A stretch of 64,000 nucleotides of DNA from Sheuella amnicola (lineage in GTDB: Bacteria; Pseudomonadota; Gammaproteobacteria; Burkholderiales; Burkholderiaceae_B): positions 124,001-188,000 of the forward strand of contig NZ_JAAGRN010000001.1 in the NCBI RefSeq assembly GCF_010499255.1, read 5' to 3'. The notes below the pieces were generated by a model that saw only the letters and a list, made by a program, of their open reading frames with translations, searched no databases and was not told the DNA's origin. A program made the translations under genes and the position numbers. Shown here in pieces: positions 54,606 to 62,072 of the stretch; positions within the stretch are counted from its first letter, which is position 1, and every line of letters begins with the position of its first letter.

Positions 54606-55153
54606 GGCGCAAGCTTGCGAAACGATAATGTGACTTCTCCAAGCCTGATACCGAACTTGCTCATGGTTGCCCGGTTCAGCATGACTTGTTCGTCAACCAG
54701 ATACATCCAGTCATCAAATTGAACCTCGTAAACCTTATCATCTACTGGCAGTTTGAGGGTATAGGCCCATTGAAATGCATTGCCGATGGCTAGACCATCC
54801 GCAGTGCCCGCAACGTCGTCAGCTGTGCCCGTGTAACGACCATTCTCGTGTTTAGTCAGTCGCCAGATCCGTCTCTCTTTCTTGCCGTCGGAATATGAGA
54901 AATGTTCATCCAGTACACCATGATTGCCATCCCAACGCCCCTCCATGTCGACAGTGAATCGTTTAATCACTTGACCGCTGCGATCTTGAAATATGCCATG
55001 TGCGATGATTTTTCCGTTGAAATAGGTGGCTAAATCAAGCTGCGGCTTTTCATCTGCATAGCGCTGAATGTCCTGACTGGAACAGCCGGTCAGCGCAACG
55101 ATGGCCGCAGCAAGAGCGTGTAAAGCGCGACGCGATGCTTTGACGATCTTCAA
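54602..55153 (-). CDS. DUF3833 lipoprotein
   Basis: 183-residue protein with a lipobox (AIVALTGCSS) and then the DUF3833 fold: LATYFNGKIIAHGIFQDRSGQVIKRFTVDMEGRWDG, HFSYSDGKKERRIW, and QFDDWMYLVDEQVMLNRATMSKFG. It is predicted to be anchored in a membrane facing the periplasm. DUF3833 genes are regular companions of the Cfa/DUF1365/FAD-oxidoreductase cluster; the function is unknown. A lipid-binding role is a guess from the beta-rich fold and context. Confidence 0.85.
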   Translation of the reverse strand: MKIVKASRRALHALAAAIVALTGCSSQDIQRYADEKPQLDLATYFNGKIIAHGIFQDRSGQVIKRFTVDMEGRWDGNHGVLDEHFSYSDGKKERRIWRLTKHENGRYTGTADDVAGTADGLAIGNAFQWAYTLKLPVDDKVYEVQFDDWMYLVDEQVMLNRATMSKFGIRLGEVTLSFRKLAP

Positions 55154-56460
55154 TGGATATTCTCCCGGGTTGATTTGATTGACTGGCGCGATGAGTTACG
55201 AATAAATCCAGCATAAAGCCCTGCCGCCGCAAACAATTTGAGCGAACAGGGTAATAATGAGTAAGTCAAGCTAAGGGCATTTATTCCTGGAGCGGATGTC
55301 GTTCCGGGCTGATAACCGAGCCAGGCCAGAAATGGAAGCGAAAGACCTGCTGCCAGCGCTAAGTTGAGTTTGCTGGCAAGATTCCACCAGCCAAAATATG
55401 CACCCTCGCGCTGTCCGCTGTCTCCGCGTGCGTTGATGATTCCGGCAAGCATGGCACCAGGCAAGGCAAGATCTGTCCCCAAGGCTAAACCGGACAGCAC
55501 GCATACTACCCAGAAGGCCGTCACATCACCGCTTGAGAGCATGCCTGCCCAGGCAAACACAGTGATGGCAAGCAGCATGCCGATGAACCAGGTTCGGGCA
55601 AGTCCCCATCTGATCACCGCCCGCATCCACAAAGGCATGGATGCGGCAGCGCAGACGAAATAGGTCGCCAGAAAAAGTGGTTTGAGTTCAGCAGCGTTTA
55701 AACGATCCTCGATGAAAAACAGGACAAGCGTTGCCGGAATTGCACTTGCCATGCCGTTCAGCATGAAAACGATCATTAAATTAATGAATGGCTTGTTTAA
55801 CCAGGGGCGGATCAGGTCTTGTTTCCAATGAACATCAGCCGCATATTGAGAAACTGGGGGAGACTCGCTTCGCATCCAGGCCATCCAGCCGACTAATAGC
55901 ATGAGGGCAAATACACCGATCCATTGATCCCATCCCAGCCAGGCAGGCAATACAGATGCGAGAACAACACCAATCAGTCCGGCGCCTTCGCGCCACGCAA
56001 CAATACGTGCGCGTTGACCTTCATCACCACCGAGTCTTGCACCCCATGATTGATGGGATATGGCGAGCAAACTGAAAGCTAATGACGTGAATATCAAAAC
56101 GGCAAGCAGCGCGATTGGGGAATCGCGACGCGGCCAGGGAGGAAAAAAAAGCAACGTCATCCCGACAATTAAAGCCAGAGCCGCGCCCGCTCCGTAGAAC
56201 AGAACATATCGAGAAGAGTGAGCAAAAAGACGATCTGAAAAACGTCCCAGCCATGGGTCGGAAAAGGCGTCAAGTAGACGAGCAAGCAAAAGAACCAAAC
56301 CCAGAGTGACCAGGGACATGCCTTCTTTGCCGGCATAAACGTGTGGTAAGTGCACGTAAAGAGGCATGGCGACAAAAGCAAGCGGTAAACCCAACAAACC
56401 GTATCGCAGGCAGGTTCGGGTGTTGATTGTTTTGTCGACTCTCCAGTCTGGCTTCATCAT
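55150..56460 (-). CDS. MFS transporter of the GPH/MelB type
   Basis: 436-residue membrane permease with about 12 helices. The motif RLLDAFSDPWLGRFSDRL is the GPH-family (MelB-like) signature with the cation-site aspartates. The ATG pair at 56460 (MMKPDWRV) was chosen. The frame is open to 56532, but that lies within the chalcone-isomerase-like gene. Overlaps of 4 bp with DUF3833 downstream and a 2-bp gap upstream show that it is an integral part of the light operon. It might move a lipid precursor or a sugar; the substrate is unknown. Confidence 0.85.
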   Translation of the reverse strand: MMKPDWRVDKTINTRTCLRYGLLGLPLAFVAMPLYVHLPHVYAGKEGMSLVTLGLVLLLARLLDAFSDPWLGRFSDRLFAHSSRYVLFYGAGAALALIVGMTLLFFPPWPRRDSPIALLAVLIFTSLAFSLLAISHQSWGARLGGDEGQRARIVAWREGAGLIGVVLASVLPAWLGWDQWIGVFALMLLVGWMAWMRSESPPVSQYAADVHWKQDLIRPWLNKPFINLMIVFMLNGMASAIPATLVLFFIEDRLNAAELKPLFLATYFVCAAASMPLWMRAVIRWGLARTWFIGMLLAITVFAWAGMLSSGDVTAFWVVCVLSGLALGTDLALPGAMLAGIINARGDSGQREGAYFGWWNLASKLNLALAAGLSLPFLAWLGYQPGTTSAPGINALSLTYSLLPCSLKLFAAAGLYAGFIRNSSRQSIKSTRENIH

Positions 56461-56462
56461 AA

Positions 56463-57077
56463 TCAGTCGATCATGCCGCGGCCCAGAAGCGCCATACGCA
56501 TCTCCGGCTCGGATGTATTGGGCGAAAGCCAAATGCCGAAGAATAGGCGGGCAAAATCGGCATCATCGATTTGTCCGATTTGTCGACCGTTATACCAAAA
56601 TACAGCCCCTTGACCCGGTATGTGTTGGCCTGTTAGCCGATCGCCTGACTTCACATCCGGGAAGATGGCTTTCATTTCTTCTAGCCATTTTTTGGCTTGT
56701 GAATCGGATACTGCCGCAGCACGAAGCATTTCTTTTAAAGACCGCTCCGCTATAGCGTTTCCATTCAAAGACCGTAAATATTCCAGCTCCAGGACCACAG
56801 GTTGATCACCCGCTATGCCGACACTAAACGACGGCAGCGTCCATAGTCGGGCATGATAGATTTCCATTCCCCAGTAGCGCATGGTCGCCTTTCCCTGAAG
56901 CCTGCTTTCCGGAAGTTGGGGATGGCTGCCACCACCAAGAGATTTAGTCTGTTCGAATGTTTCCTGTTGGGGTTGAACCGGATTAGAGTATGTTGTTCCA
57001 TTCCATCCTAGTAAGATGGCTAGTGTCCAAATAATCAAGGCAATGGATTTACCGCTCCAGTGTGTATTGAACGACAT
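56463..57077 (-). CDS. Chalcone-isomerase-like periplasmic protein
   Basis: 204-residue protein with an N-terminal signal segment (IALIIWTLAILLGWNG) and a chalcone-isomerase-like domain: KATMRYWGMEIYHARLWT, LELEYLRSLNGNAIAERSLKEMLR, and FFGIWLSPNTSEPEMRMALLG. The ATG at 57077 has GGGAG six bases upstream; the longer frame to 57152 would overlap the methyltransferase by over 100 bp. Bacterial CHI-like proteins usually lack flavonoid isomerase activity, and some CHI-fold relatives bind fatty acids, which would suit this lipid operon. Confidence 0.82.
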   Translation of the reverse strand: MSFNTHWSGKSIALIIWTLAILLGWNGTTYSNPVQPQQETFEQTKSLGGGSHPQLPESRLQGKATMRYWGMEIYHARLWTLPSFSVGIAGDQPVVLELEYLRSLNGNAIAERSLKEMLRAAAVSDSQAKKWLEEMKAIFPDVKSGDRLTGQHIPGQGAVFWYNGRQIGQIDDADFARLFFGIWLSPNTSEPEMRMALLGRGMID

Positions 57078-58272
57078 CGATATCTCCCGCTTCGAAACCA
57101 GCCTCACAATAAGCCAAATAGAAATCCCATATGCGAATGAATCTTTCGTCAAATCCTAGGCTTAATACGTTGTCACGCTTGGCAAGAAAGTCATTTCGCC
57201 ATCTGCGGCAAGTCTCTGCATAATCGCGTCCGAAGCAATACTCGTCGATGATTTTCAAGCCTGCCTTGCCGGCTTCGCGCTTGAATGAGGACGGTGAGGG
57301 CAGACAACCGCCCGGGAAAATGTATTGCTGGATAAAGTCGGTCGATCGAATATAGCGATCGAACAAATCATCGCGAATGACGATGCTCTGAATACAAGCA
57401 CGTCCGGACGGTTTAAGCAGGCGGGAGATGGTTTCGAAATAGGTCGGCCAATACTCCTGTCCGACTGCTTCAATCATTTCGATTGAGCAGATTGCATCGT
57501 AAGGTCCATCATTAATATCTCGGTAGTCTTGCAGACGCAAGTCGGCTTTGTCGGCGAGTCCTTGTCCAGCAAGCCGTTCCTTTGCCCAGGATAGTTGCTC
57601 GGTTGATAATGTCACGCCGGTGATATGTGAATTGAATTCTTTGGTGGCTTTTTCTGCTAATGCACCCCAACCGCAACCGATTTCCAGCACACGATTTCCT
57701 TCGCGGGCGTTAACCATATTTAACGCTCTGCGAACTTTGGCATGTTGCGCTTGCTCGAAGTCTTGTTCCAGATCGCCATTAAAAATGGCTGATGAATAAT
57801 TCATCGTACCGTCCAACCAGGATGAGTAGAACGCATTGCCCAGGTCGTAGTGTGCGTGGATATTCTTGCGGCTGTTGCTTTTGGTGTTGCGATTAAGCAA
57901 ATGGCGTATACGATAAAGCAAGCGTCCGGCCCAATTGCCGTGAATCACTTGATCAAGCGCGTTTCGGTTCGCGATAAAGAGTCCCATCAAAGCCGGCAAC
58001 TGCGAAGTAGTCCAATCACCATTCAAATAGCTTTCGGCAAATCCGATGTCGCCTGATTTAAGCGCTGCGGAAAAAGGATTCCAGTTATGCATTTGCATAC
58101 TGACATGCGGTCCATTACCGTCACCTACGGTGTGCGCACTGCCATCGGGCAATCTGATTGTTAACGAACCATGCTTGAGCTTTTGTAAAAGCTTGAAAAC
58201 ATATCTAGCCGAAGGGGTCGCCATTTCGGGTAGCGATAAGGAAGTCTGATTCGATGCAGTTAACGTATTCAT
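57049..58272 (-). CDS. Cyclopropane-fatty-acid synthase family methyltransferase
   Basis: 407-residue SAM-dependent enzyme acting on unsaturated acyl chains of membrane phospholipids. Landmarks: HYDLGNAFYSSWLDGTMNYSSAIF, the SAM site VLEIGCGWGALAEKA, EMIEAVGQEYWPTYF (bicarbonate and active-site region) and QYIFPGGCLPS. The N-terminal domain with KSGDIGFAESYLNGDW is present. Family members make either cyclopropane acids or methyl-branched acids; the neighbouring flavoprotein and DUF1365 gene are typical of the latter kind of cluster. It overlaps the chalcone-isomerase-like gene by 29 bp. Confidence 0.9.
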   Translation of the reverse strand: MNTLTASNQTSLSLPEMATPSARYVFKLLQKLKHGSLTIRLPDGSAHTVGDGNGPHVSMQMHNWNPFSAALKSGDIGFAESYLNGDWTTSQLPALMGLFIANRNALDQVIHGNWAGRLLYRIRHLLNRNTKSNSRKNIHAHYDLGNAFYSSWLDGTMNYSSAIFNGDLEQDFEQAQHAKVRRALNMVNAREGNRVLEIGCGWGALAEKATKEFNSHITGVTLSTEQLSWAKERLAGQGLADKADLRLQDYRDINDGPYDAICSIEMIEAVGQEYWPTYFETISRLLKPSGRACIQSIVIRDDLFDRYIRSTDFIQQYIFPGGCLPSPSSFKREAGKAGLKIIDEYCFGRDYAETCRRWRNDFLAKRDNVLSLGFDERFIRIWDFYLAYCEAGFEAGDIDVVQYTLER

Positions 58273-58288
58273 GCGCTAATTTCCAGAT

Positions 58289-59059
58289 CTAACGGGTAAC
58301 GATTTGGTCGGGAGCTGAAGGCTTGCTGTAAAAACCAACGCGCTTGAGCCATAACTTGAGTGCTTGCCAATGAATCCGTGCCATCACCATGAGTGTCATG
58401 GCAGGGTAGTGCAAAAGAGCTTTACGAAGTGCTTTTTTATCGATGGGTTCAAGTACGCCACTTACGCTGGTGTTGAGAAGTGGTCCGTTTTCATCTTCAA
58501 GATCAATTCTTACCACGGTACGCTCTTTGAGTTGCTGGACAGTTCGCATGAATCTGAAGCTGTATTGACCTTCGACACGGCAAAAGGGCGATACATGAAA
58601 ACACTTGCGCGCCCGAAGCTCTGCTCCATACCTGGGCGATTCGAGTAAGTAGCAGTGTCTTTCACCAAAGGTGTTGTTGACTTCCACCAGTATTGCGCGA
58701 AGCGAACCGTCATTTCGGTGGCAGTACCAGAAGCTTACGGGCTTAAAGGTGTAGCCTAGCATGCGTGGATAAGTATGAAGCCAGATTTCACCATCCGCGT
58801 CATTGATGCCTTCATTGCAAAGCACCTCTTCGAGCCAGCCAAGAGCGCCGCCGGCTTCTGGACCACGTCCATCCCCATGATCAGAATCAAAAAAACTGAT
58901 GCCTGCCCGTTTGTTGATCGCCAGTCCACCCATCGCATCGGTATTTTTTAATTGACGCATCGGAAGCATCAGAAAGAAGGTGCCATATACGAAACTGTTG
59001 CGTTTGGGACGCAACCGCGTATGCCTAACCTGACCGAATCCGATTTGAGCGATGTTCAT
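58289..59059 (-). CDS. DUF1365 protein
   Basis: 256-residue DUF1365 protein: GQVRHTRLRPKRNSFVYGTFFLMLPM at the N-terminus, then LHTYPRMLGYTFKPVSFWYCHRNDG, VEVNNTFGERHCYLL and FHVSPFCRVEGQYSFRF. DUF1365 genes nearly always sit between an FAD oxidoreductase and a Cfa-like methyltransferase. The biochemical role is not established; participation in fatty-acid modification is inferred. It overlaps the oxidoreductase stop by 4 bp and has a 16-bp gap to the methyltransferase. Confidence 0.9.
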   Translation of the reverse strand: MNIAQIGFGQVRHTRLRPKRNSFVYGTFFLMLPMRQLKNTDAMGGLAINKRAGISFFDSDHGDGRGPEAGGALGWLEEVLCNEGINDADGEIWLHTYPRMLGYTFKPVSFWYCHRNDGSLRAILVEVNNTFGERHCYLLESPRYGAELRARKCFHVSPFCRVEGQYSFRFMRTVQQLKERTVVRIDLEDENGPLLNTSVSGVLEPIDKKALRKALLHYPAMTLMVMARIHWQALKLWLKRVGFYSKPSAPDQIVTR

Positions 59060-60360
59060 GCTGCAGCCTTACGTAAAGATGAAGTCCTCTCGAGAACGTC
59101 TATCGCGACCGCCAAGCCTGACTTCAGGCCGTCTTCATGAAATCCATATCCCGTCCATGCACCGCAGAACCATGTGCGCTGATTGCCTTGTAACTCAGGT
59201 ATGCGTTGTTGTGCCTCAATGGCAGTCAAGTCGAAGACTGGATGGCTATATTCGAATTGAGCCAGAATTTTCGCCGGGTCGATCGGCCTGATCGGATTCA
59301 GTGATTCGACAACGGGTTGATCGAAAGGCAAGGGCTGCAATTTATTTAGTAAATAGTGCAGGCACACTCTTGTTGATTCTTGCTGCTCATCAGCAGCACG
59401 TTCATAGTTCCAGGCAGCCCATGCACTTTCCCGTTGCGGAAGAACAGATGCATCCGTATGCAATACGGCAAGATTATCCTGATAACGAATGGCACTCAAA
59501 ACTTCATGTTCAAGTGGCGTTGGCTGACTGAGCATGGCTAATGATTGATCGGAGTGCGTGGCAATCACCACGAAATCGAATCGTTCGCTGCCGTGATTCG
59601 TATGGATCACGACGCCCGCAGCATCCCTGTCTATGCGCATGACTGGAGTATTTAATCTGGCATCTGGAATGTCAGCAATGATTTTTTCGACGTAATTCCT
59701 TGCTCCACCCACAACGGTATGCCATTGAGGTCGATCATTGACTTGCAGCAGGCCATGATTGTGGCAAAAACGTATCATGGTGGCGACCGGAAACTTCAAC
59801 ATCTGATCAGTTGGACAGCTCCAGATGCACCCCAGCATCGGTAAGAAATACCAGTTGCGAAAAGCCTGACTGAAATGATGTCGATTCAAAAAATCCAGCA
59901 GAGGTTCGGCTAGTTCCGACTCTTTTCCATGTTTTGCCAGTTGGGTGCACAGACGGTTAAAACGAAGAAGATCCTTGAGCATCCCAAGAAACTTCGTATT
60001 GAACAAATTACGTTTCTGTGCGAATACCGTCCTGAGGTTATTTCCACTCCACTCGAGTGATTTACCACCTTTAGATCCCGGTACCTGCACCGAAAAAGAC
60101 ATGTCCGAATGCGCTGTTTTCACATCCAGCTCTGCAAACAAAGAGATCAAGTTCGGGTAAGTACGCTCGTTGAAAACCAGAAATCCTGTGTCGACACCCC
60201 AGGTTTGGTTACCACTTGATGAGGGAAGCGTGATGTCGACAGTATGCGTGTGGCCGCCGAAATAGTTGCCGCCTTCAAACAAGGTGACATGCGCTTGGTG
60301 CCGCAATTTGTGCGCCGCAGCTAGTCCGGAAATGCCTGATCCAACAATTGCGACTTTCAT
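59056..60360 (-). CDS. FAD-dependent oxidoreductase (amine-oxidase-like), first gene of the light operon
   Basis: 434-residue flavoprotein. The FAD-binding motif VAIVGSGISGLAAAHKLRHQ is at the extreme N-terminus, followed by LVFNERTYPNLISLFAELDV, FDFVVIATHSDQSLAML and the C-terminal GNQRTWFCGAWTGYGFHEDGL that closes the FAD site. Relatives next to Cfa-like genes are proposed to desaturate or rearrange fatty acyl chains. Its ATG at 60360 is about 24 bases downstream of the predicted start site of the divergent light promoter. Confidence 0.9.
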   Translation of the reverse strand: MKVAIVGSGISGLAAAHKLRHQAHVTLFEGGNYFGGHTHTVDITLPSSSGNQTWGVDTGFLVFNERTYPNLISLFAELDVKTAHSDMSFSVQVPGSKGGKSLEWSGNNLRTVFAQKRNLFNTKFLGMLKDLLRFNRLCTQLAKHGKESELAEPLLDFLNRHHFSQAFRNWYFLPMLGCIWSCPTDQMLKFPVATMIRFCHNHGLLQVNDRPQWHTVVGGARNYVEKIIADIPDARLNTPVMRIDRDAAGVVIHTNHGSERFDFVVIATHSDQSLAMLSQPTPLEHEVLSAIRYQDNLAVLHTDASVLPQRESAWAAWNYERAADEQQESTRVCLHYLLNKLQPLPFDQPVVESLNPIRPIDPAKILAQFEYSHPVFDLTAIEAQQRIPELQGNQRTWFCGAWTGYGFHEDGLKSGLAVAIDVLERTSSLRKAAA

Positions 60361-60371
60361 TAAAATCTCTT

Positions 60372-60419
60372 TTTTGTCCTAGACAAAACGATTCTATGTT
60401 AAATTTGTCCAAGCTGCAA
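60372..60419. promoter_or_regulatory. Light-operon promoter with overlapping GACAAA operator repeats
   Basis: Read on the minus strand: -35 TTGCAG (complement of 60414-60419), a 17-bp spacer, then -10 TAGAAT (complement of 60391-60396). The spacer holds GGACAAA. Around the expected start site lies the palindrome TTTTGTC-CTA-GACAAAA (60372-60388), giving three GACAAA-type half-sites in total. On the plus strand the same palindrome overlaps a possible -35 (TTGTCC 60374-60379; TGTTAA -10 after 17 bp) for the regulator gene. This layout suits repression of both directions by the MerR/B12 protein. Operator identity is inferred. Confidence 0.65.
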
Positions 60420-60464
60420 AGGTTATTTTTCTAATTTTTCTAGGCTTATCCAATACGCCGGCTA

Positions 60465-61487
60465 ATGAGTAAAAAAGCGTTCGACCATCCTGTTGCCACT
60501 AATTCGTCCGGGTTGACCTGGTCGATTTCCGACGTCGAACGCGAAACGGGTCTCGGTAAGGACACGTTGCGGGTTTGGGAGCGTCGATACGGCTTTCCCG
60601 CTCCTCTGAGGGATGCGCTTGGCGAACGAGCATATCCGGATGACCAATTGAACCGGTTGAGAATGATCAGGCGTTTGCTTGATGCGGACCATAGACCGGG
60701 AAAAGTGGTTTCCCTTCCGCTAGAAGCCTTGCAAGATCTGCTCAGTGTGCAGAATGCTCGTGATCCACATCCACAAATTAAACGTAAAGTCCAAACAAGA
60801 CCCAAAACCAATTCCGTCATCGAACCTGATTCGTTTTCGAAAGATAACGAGGATGTATGGGTCGGATGGCTGAAAAGAGACGAAACACATCAAATCAAGC
60901 AGGCTTTGCAGCAAAATATTTTGATGCATGGTTTGGGCTATGTTGTAGAAAATCTGGCTGCTCCACTTTGCCGCTTGGTTGGACAGGCATGGATGAGTGG
61001 GGATATATCGGTTTACCAGGAGCATTTATTCACTGAGACTTTGCAATCCGTATTACGTGAAGCGATTGCTTCAATTGATGCCGTGGTCCAAACAAGGGGA
61101 TGCAGACCTCGTGTTCTGCTGACAACCACACCTAACGAGTTGCATAGTCTTGGTTTGCTTATGGTCGAGTGCCATTTTGCCCTTGCTGCCTGCGAGCGTT
61201 TTGTTTTAGGCACATCTACACCCATAAGCGACATCATCCAAGCTGTAGAGCGATTGAATATCGATGTTCTTGCCATCAGTTACAGCCCGTACGCATCAAG
61301 AAAAGAAGTACTGGATAGTCTTCAGCAATTGCGAACTCATATAAATGATGCTGTAGATATTTGGGTCGGAGGTGCGGGTGCATACGCGAATAGACGTTTG
61401 CTTCCCGAAGGGGTGGAATTGATGCGTAAAGCATCGGATGTATCTGATCAAGTTGCCGCTTGGAGAAGTCGACACGGTCGACAGTAG
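60465..61487 (+). CDS. litR: MerR-type B12-dependent photoreceptor regulator (CarH/LitR-like)
   Basis: 340-residue regulator. A MerR winged helix (WSISDVERETGLGKDTLRVWERRYGFP, residues 19-45) is followed by a linker, a helical cap and a Rossmann-like cobalamin-binding domain. Trp176, Glu186 and His187 form the Wx9EH motif that CarH-type proteins use to hold adenosylcobalamin. His227 in NELHSLG is the expected lower cobalt ligand. In CarH/LitR, dark AdoCbl-bound tetramers repress and light breaks the Co-C bond, releasing DNA. It is divergent from the photolyase/lipid operon and followed by lipocalin and cho. The ATG at 60465 has no clear Shine-Dalgarno sequence. The symbol rests on motif and context. 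Confidence 0.88.
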   Translation: MSKKAFDHPVATNSSGLTWSISDVERETGLGKDTLRVWERRYGFPAPLRDALGERAYPDDQLNRLRMIRRLLDADHRPGKVVSLPLEALQDLLSVQNARDPHPQIKRKVQTRPKTNSVIEPDSFSKDNEDVWVGWLKRDETHQIKQALQQNILMHGLGYVVENLAAPLCRLVGQAWMSGDISVYQEHLFTETLQSVLREAIASIDAVVQTRGCRPRVLLTTTPNELHSLGLLMVECHFALAACERFVLGTSTPISDIIQAVERLNIDVLAISYSPYASRKEVLDSLQQLRTHINDAVDIWVGGAGAYANRRLLPEGVELMRKASDVSDQVAAWRSRHGRQ

Positions 61488-61516
61488 AAATTGTTTTAAC
61501 GTTGTAGAGGTGGTAA

Positions 61517-62059
61517 TTGAATTCAATCAAAGTTTTTTTCATTATCCTGTTCGGATTGTTTGGGCAAAATGTTTATGCTCAGTCAGACGCTCCACTAACA
61601 TCGATACCAAGCCTCGATGTTCAAAAATATCTTGGGCGTTGGTATGAGATTTCCAAGTTTCCGAATAGTTTTCAAAAAAAATGTGTTGCAAAAACATCGG
61701 CTGAATACGAATTAAACACAGATGGGTCATTGCGCGTTTTGAATCAGTGTCAGCTCGCCGATGGTGAGATGAATCAGGCGATTGGTCAGGCTAAACAAAT
61801 CGGAGATAGTCATTCAGCAAAGCTCGAAGTCAGGTTCGCACCGATCTGGCTCTCTTTTCTGCCGTTCGTCTGGGGTGACTACTGGGTTATCGATCTGGAT
61901 GAAAATTATCAATTGGCTGCAGTCAGCGAGCCCTCGAAAAAATACTTGTGGGTCTTGTCGCGTACACCTGTTGTAGATGAAGCGAAGTATTCAGCTTTGC
62001 TGAAACGCTTGACAGCCATGGGTTTGGATGTAAGTCGTCTTGAAAAGTCTCCACAGTGA
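61517..62059 (+). CDS. blc: Bacterial lipocalin (Blc-like), secreted
   Basis: 180-residue lipocalin. The TTG start at 61517 has GAGGTG six bases upstream and opens a signal peptide (VFFIILFGLFGQNVYAQ). The lipocalin signature is YLGRWYEISKFPNSFQKKC, followed by VEVRFAP-type strand sequence (LEVRFAPIWLSF), WVIDLDENYQLAAVSEPS and LWVLSRTP. Unlike E. coli Blc there is no lipobox, so it appears to be soluble in the periplasm. Blc binds lysophospholipids and fatty acids. It is 29 bp behind the photoreceptor gene, so it is probably cotranscribed and part of membrane repair. Confidence 0.9.
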   Translation: MNSIKVFFIILFGLFGQNVYAQSDAPLTSIPSLDVQKYLGRWYEISKFPNSFQKKCVAKTSAEYELNTDGSLRVLNQCQLADGEMNQAIGQAKQIGDSHSAKLEVRFAPIWLSFLPFVWGDYWVIDLDENYQLAAVSEPSKKYLWVLSRTPVVDEAKYSALLKRLTAMGLDVSRLEKSPQ

Positions 62060-62072
62060 CAATGCCAATTTA

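Noticed and set aside
51830-60360. Control of the light operon by an ECF sigma/ChrR pair, as in Rhodobacter
   Set aside because: No sigma-E or ChrR-like gene is in the window, and the promoter found looks like sigma70 (TTGCAG-N17-TAGAAT).
60361-60464. Cobalamin riboswitch near the B12 regulator
   Set aside because: Only 104 bp, AT-rich and without a B12-box; a protein operator explains the repeats better.
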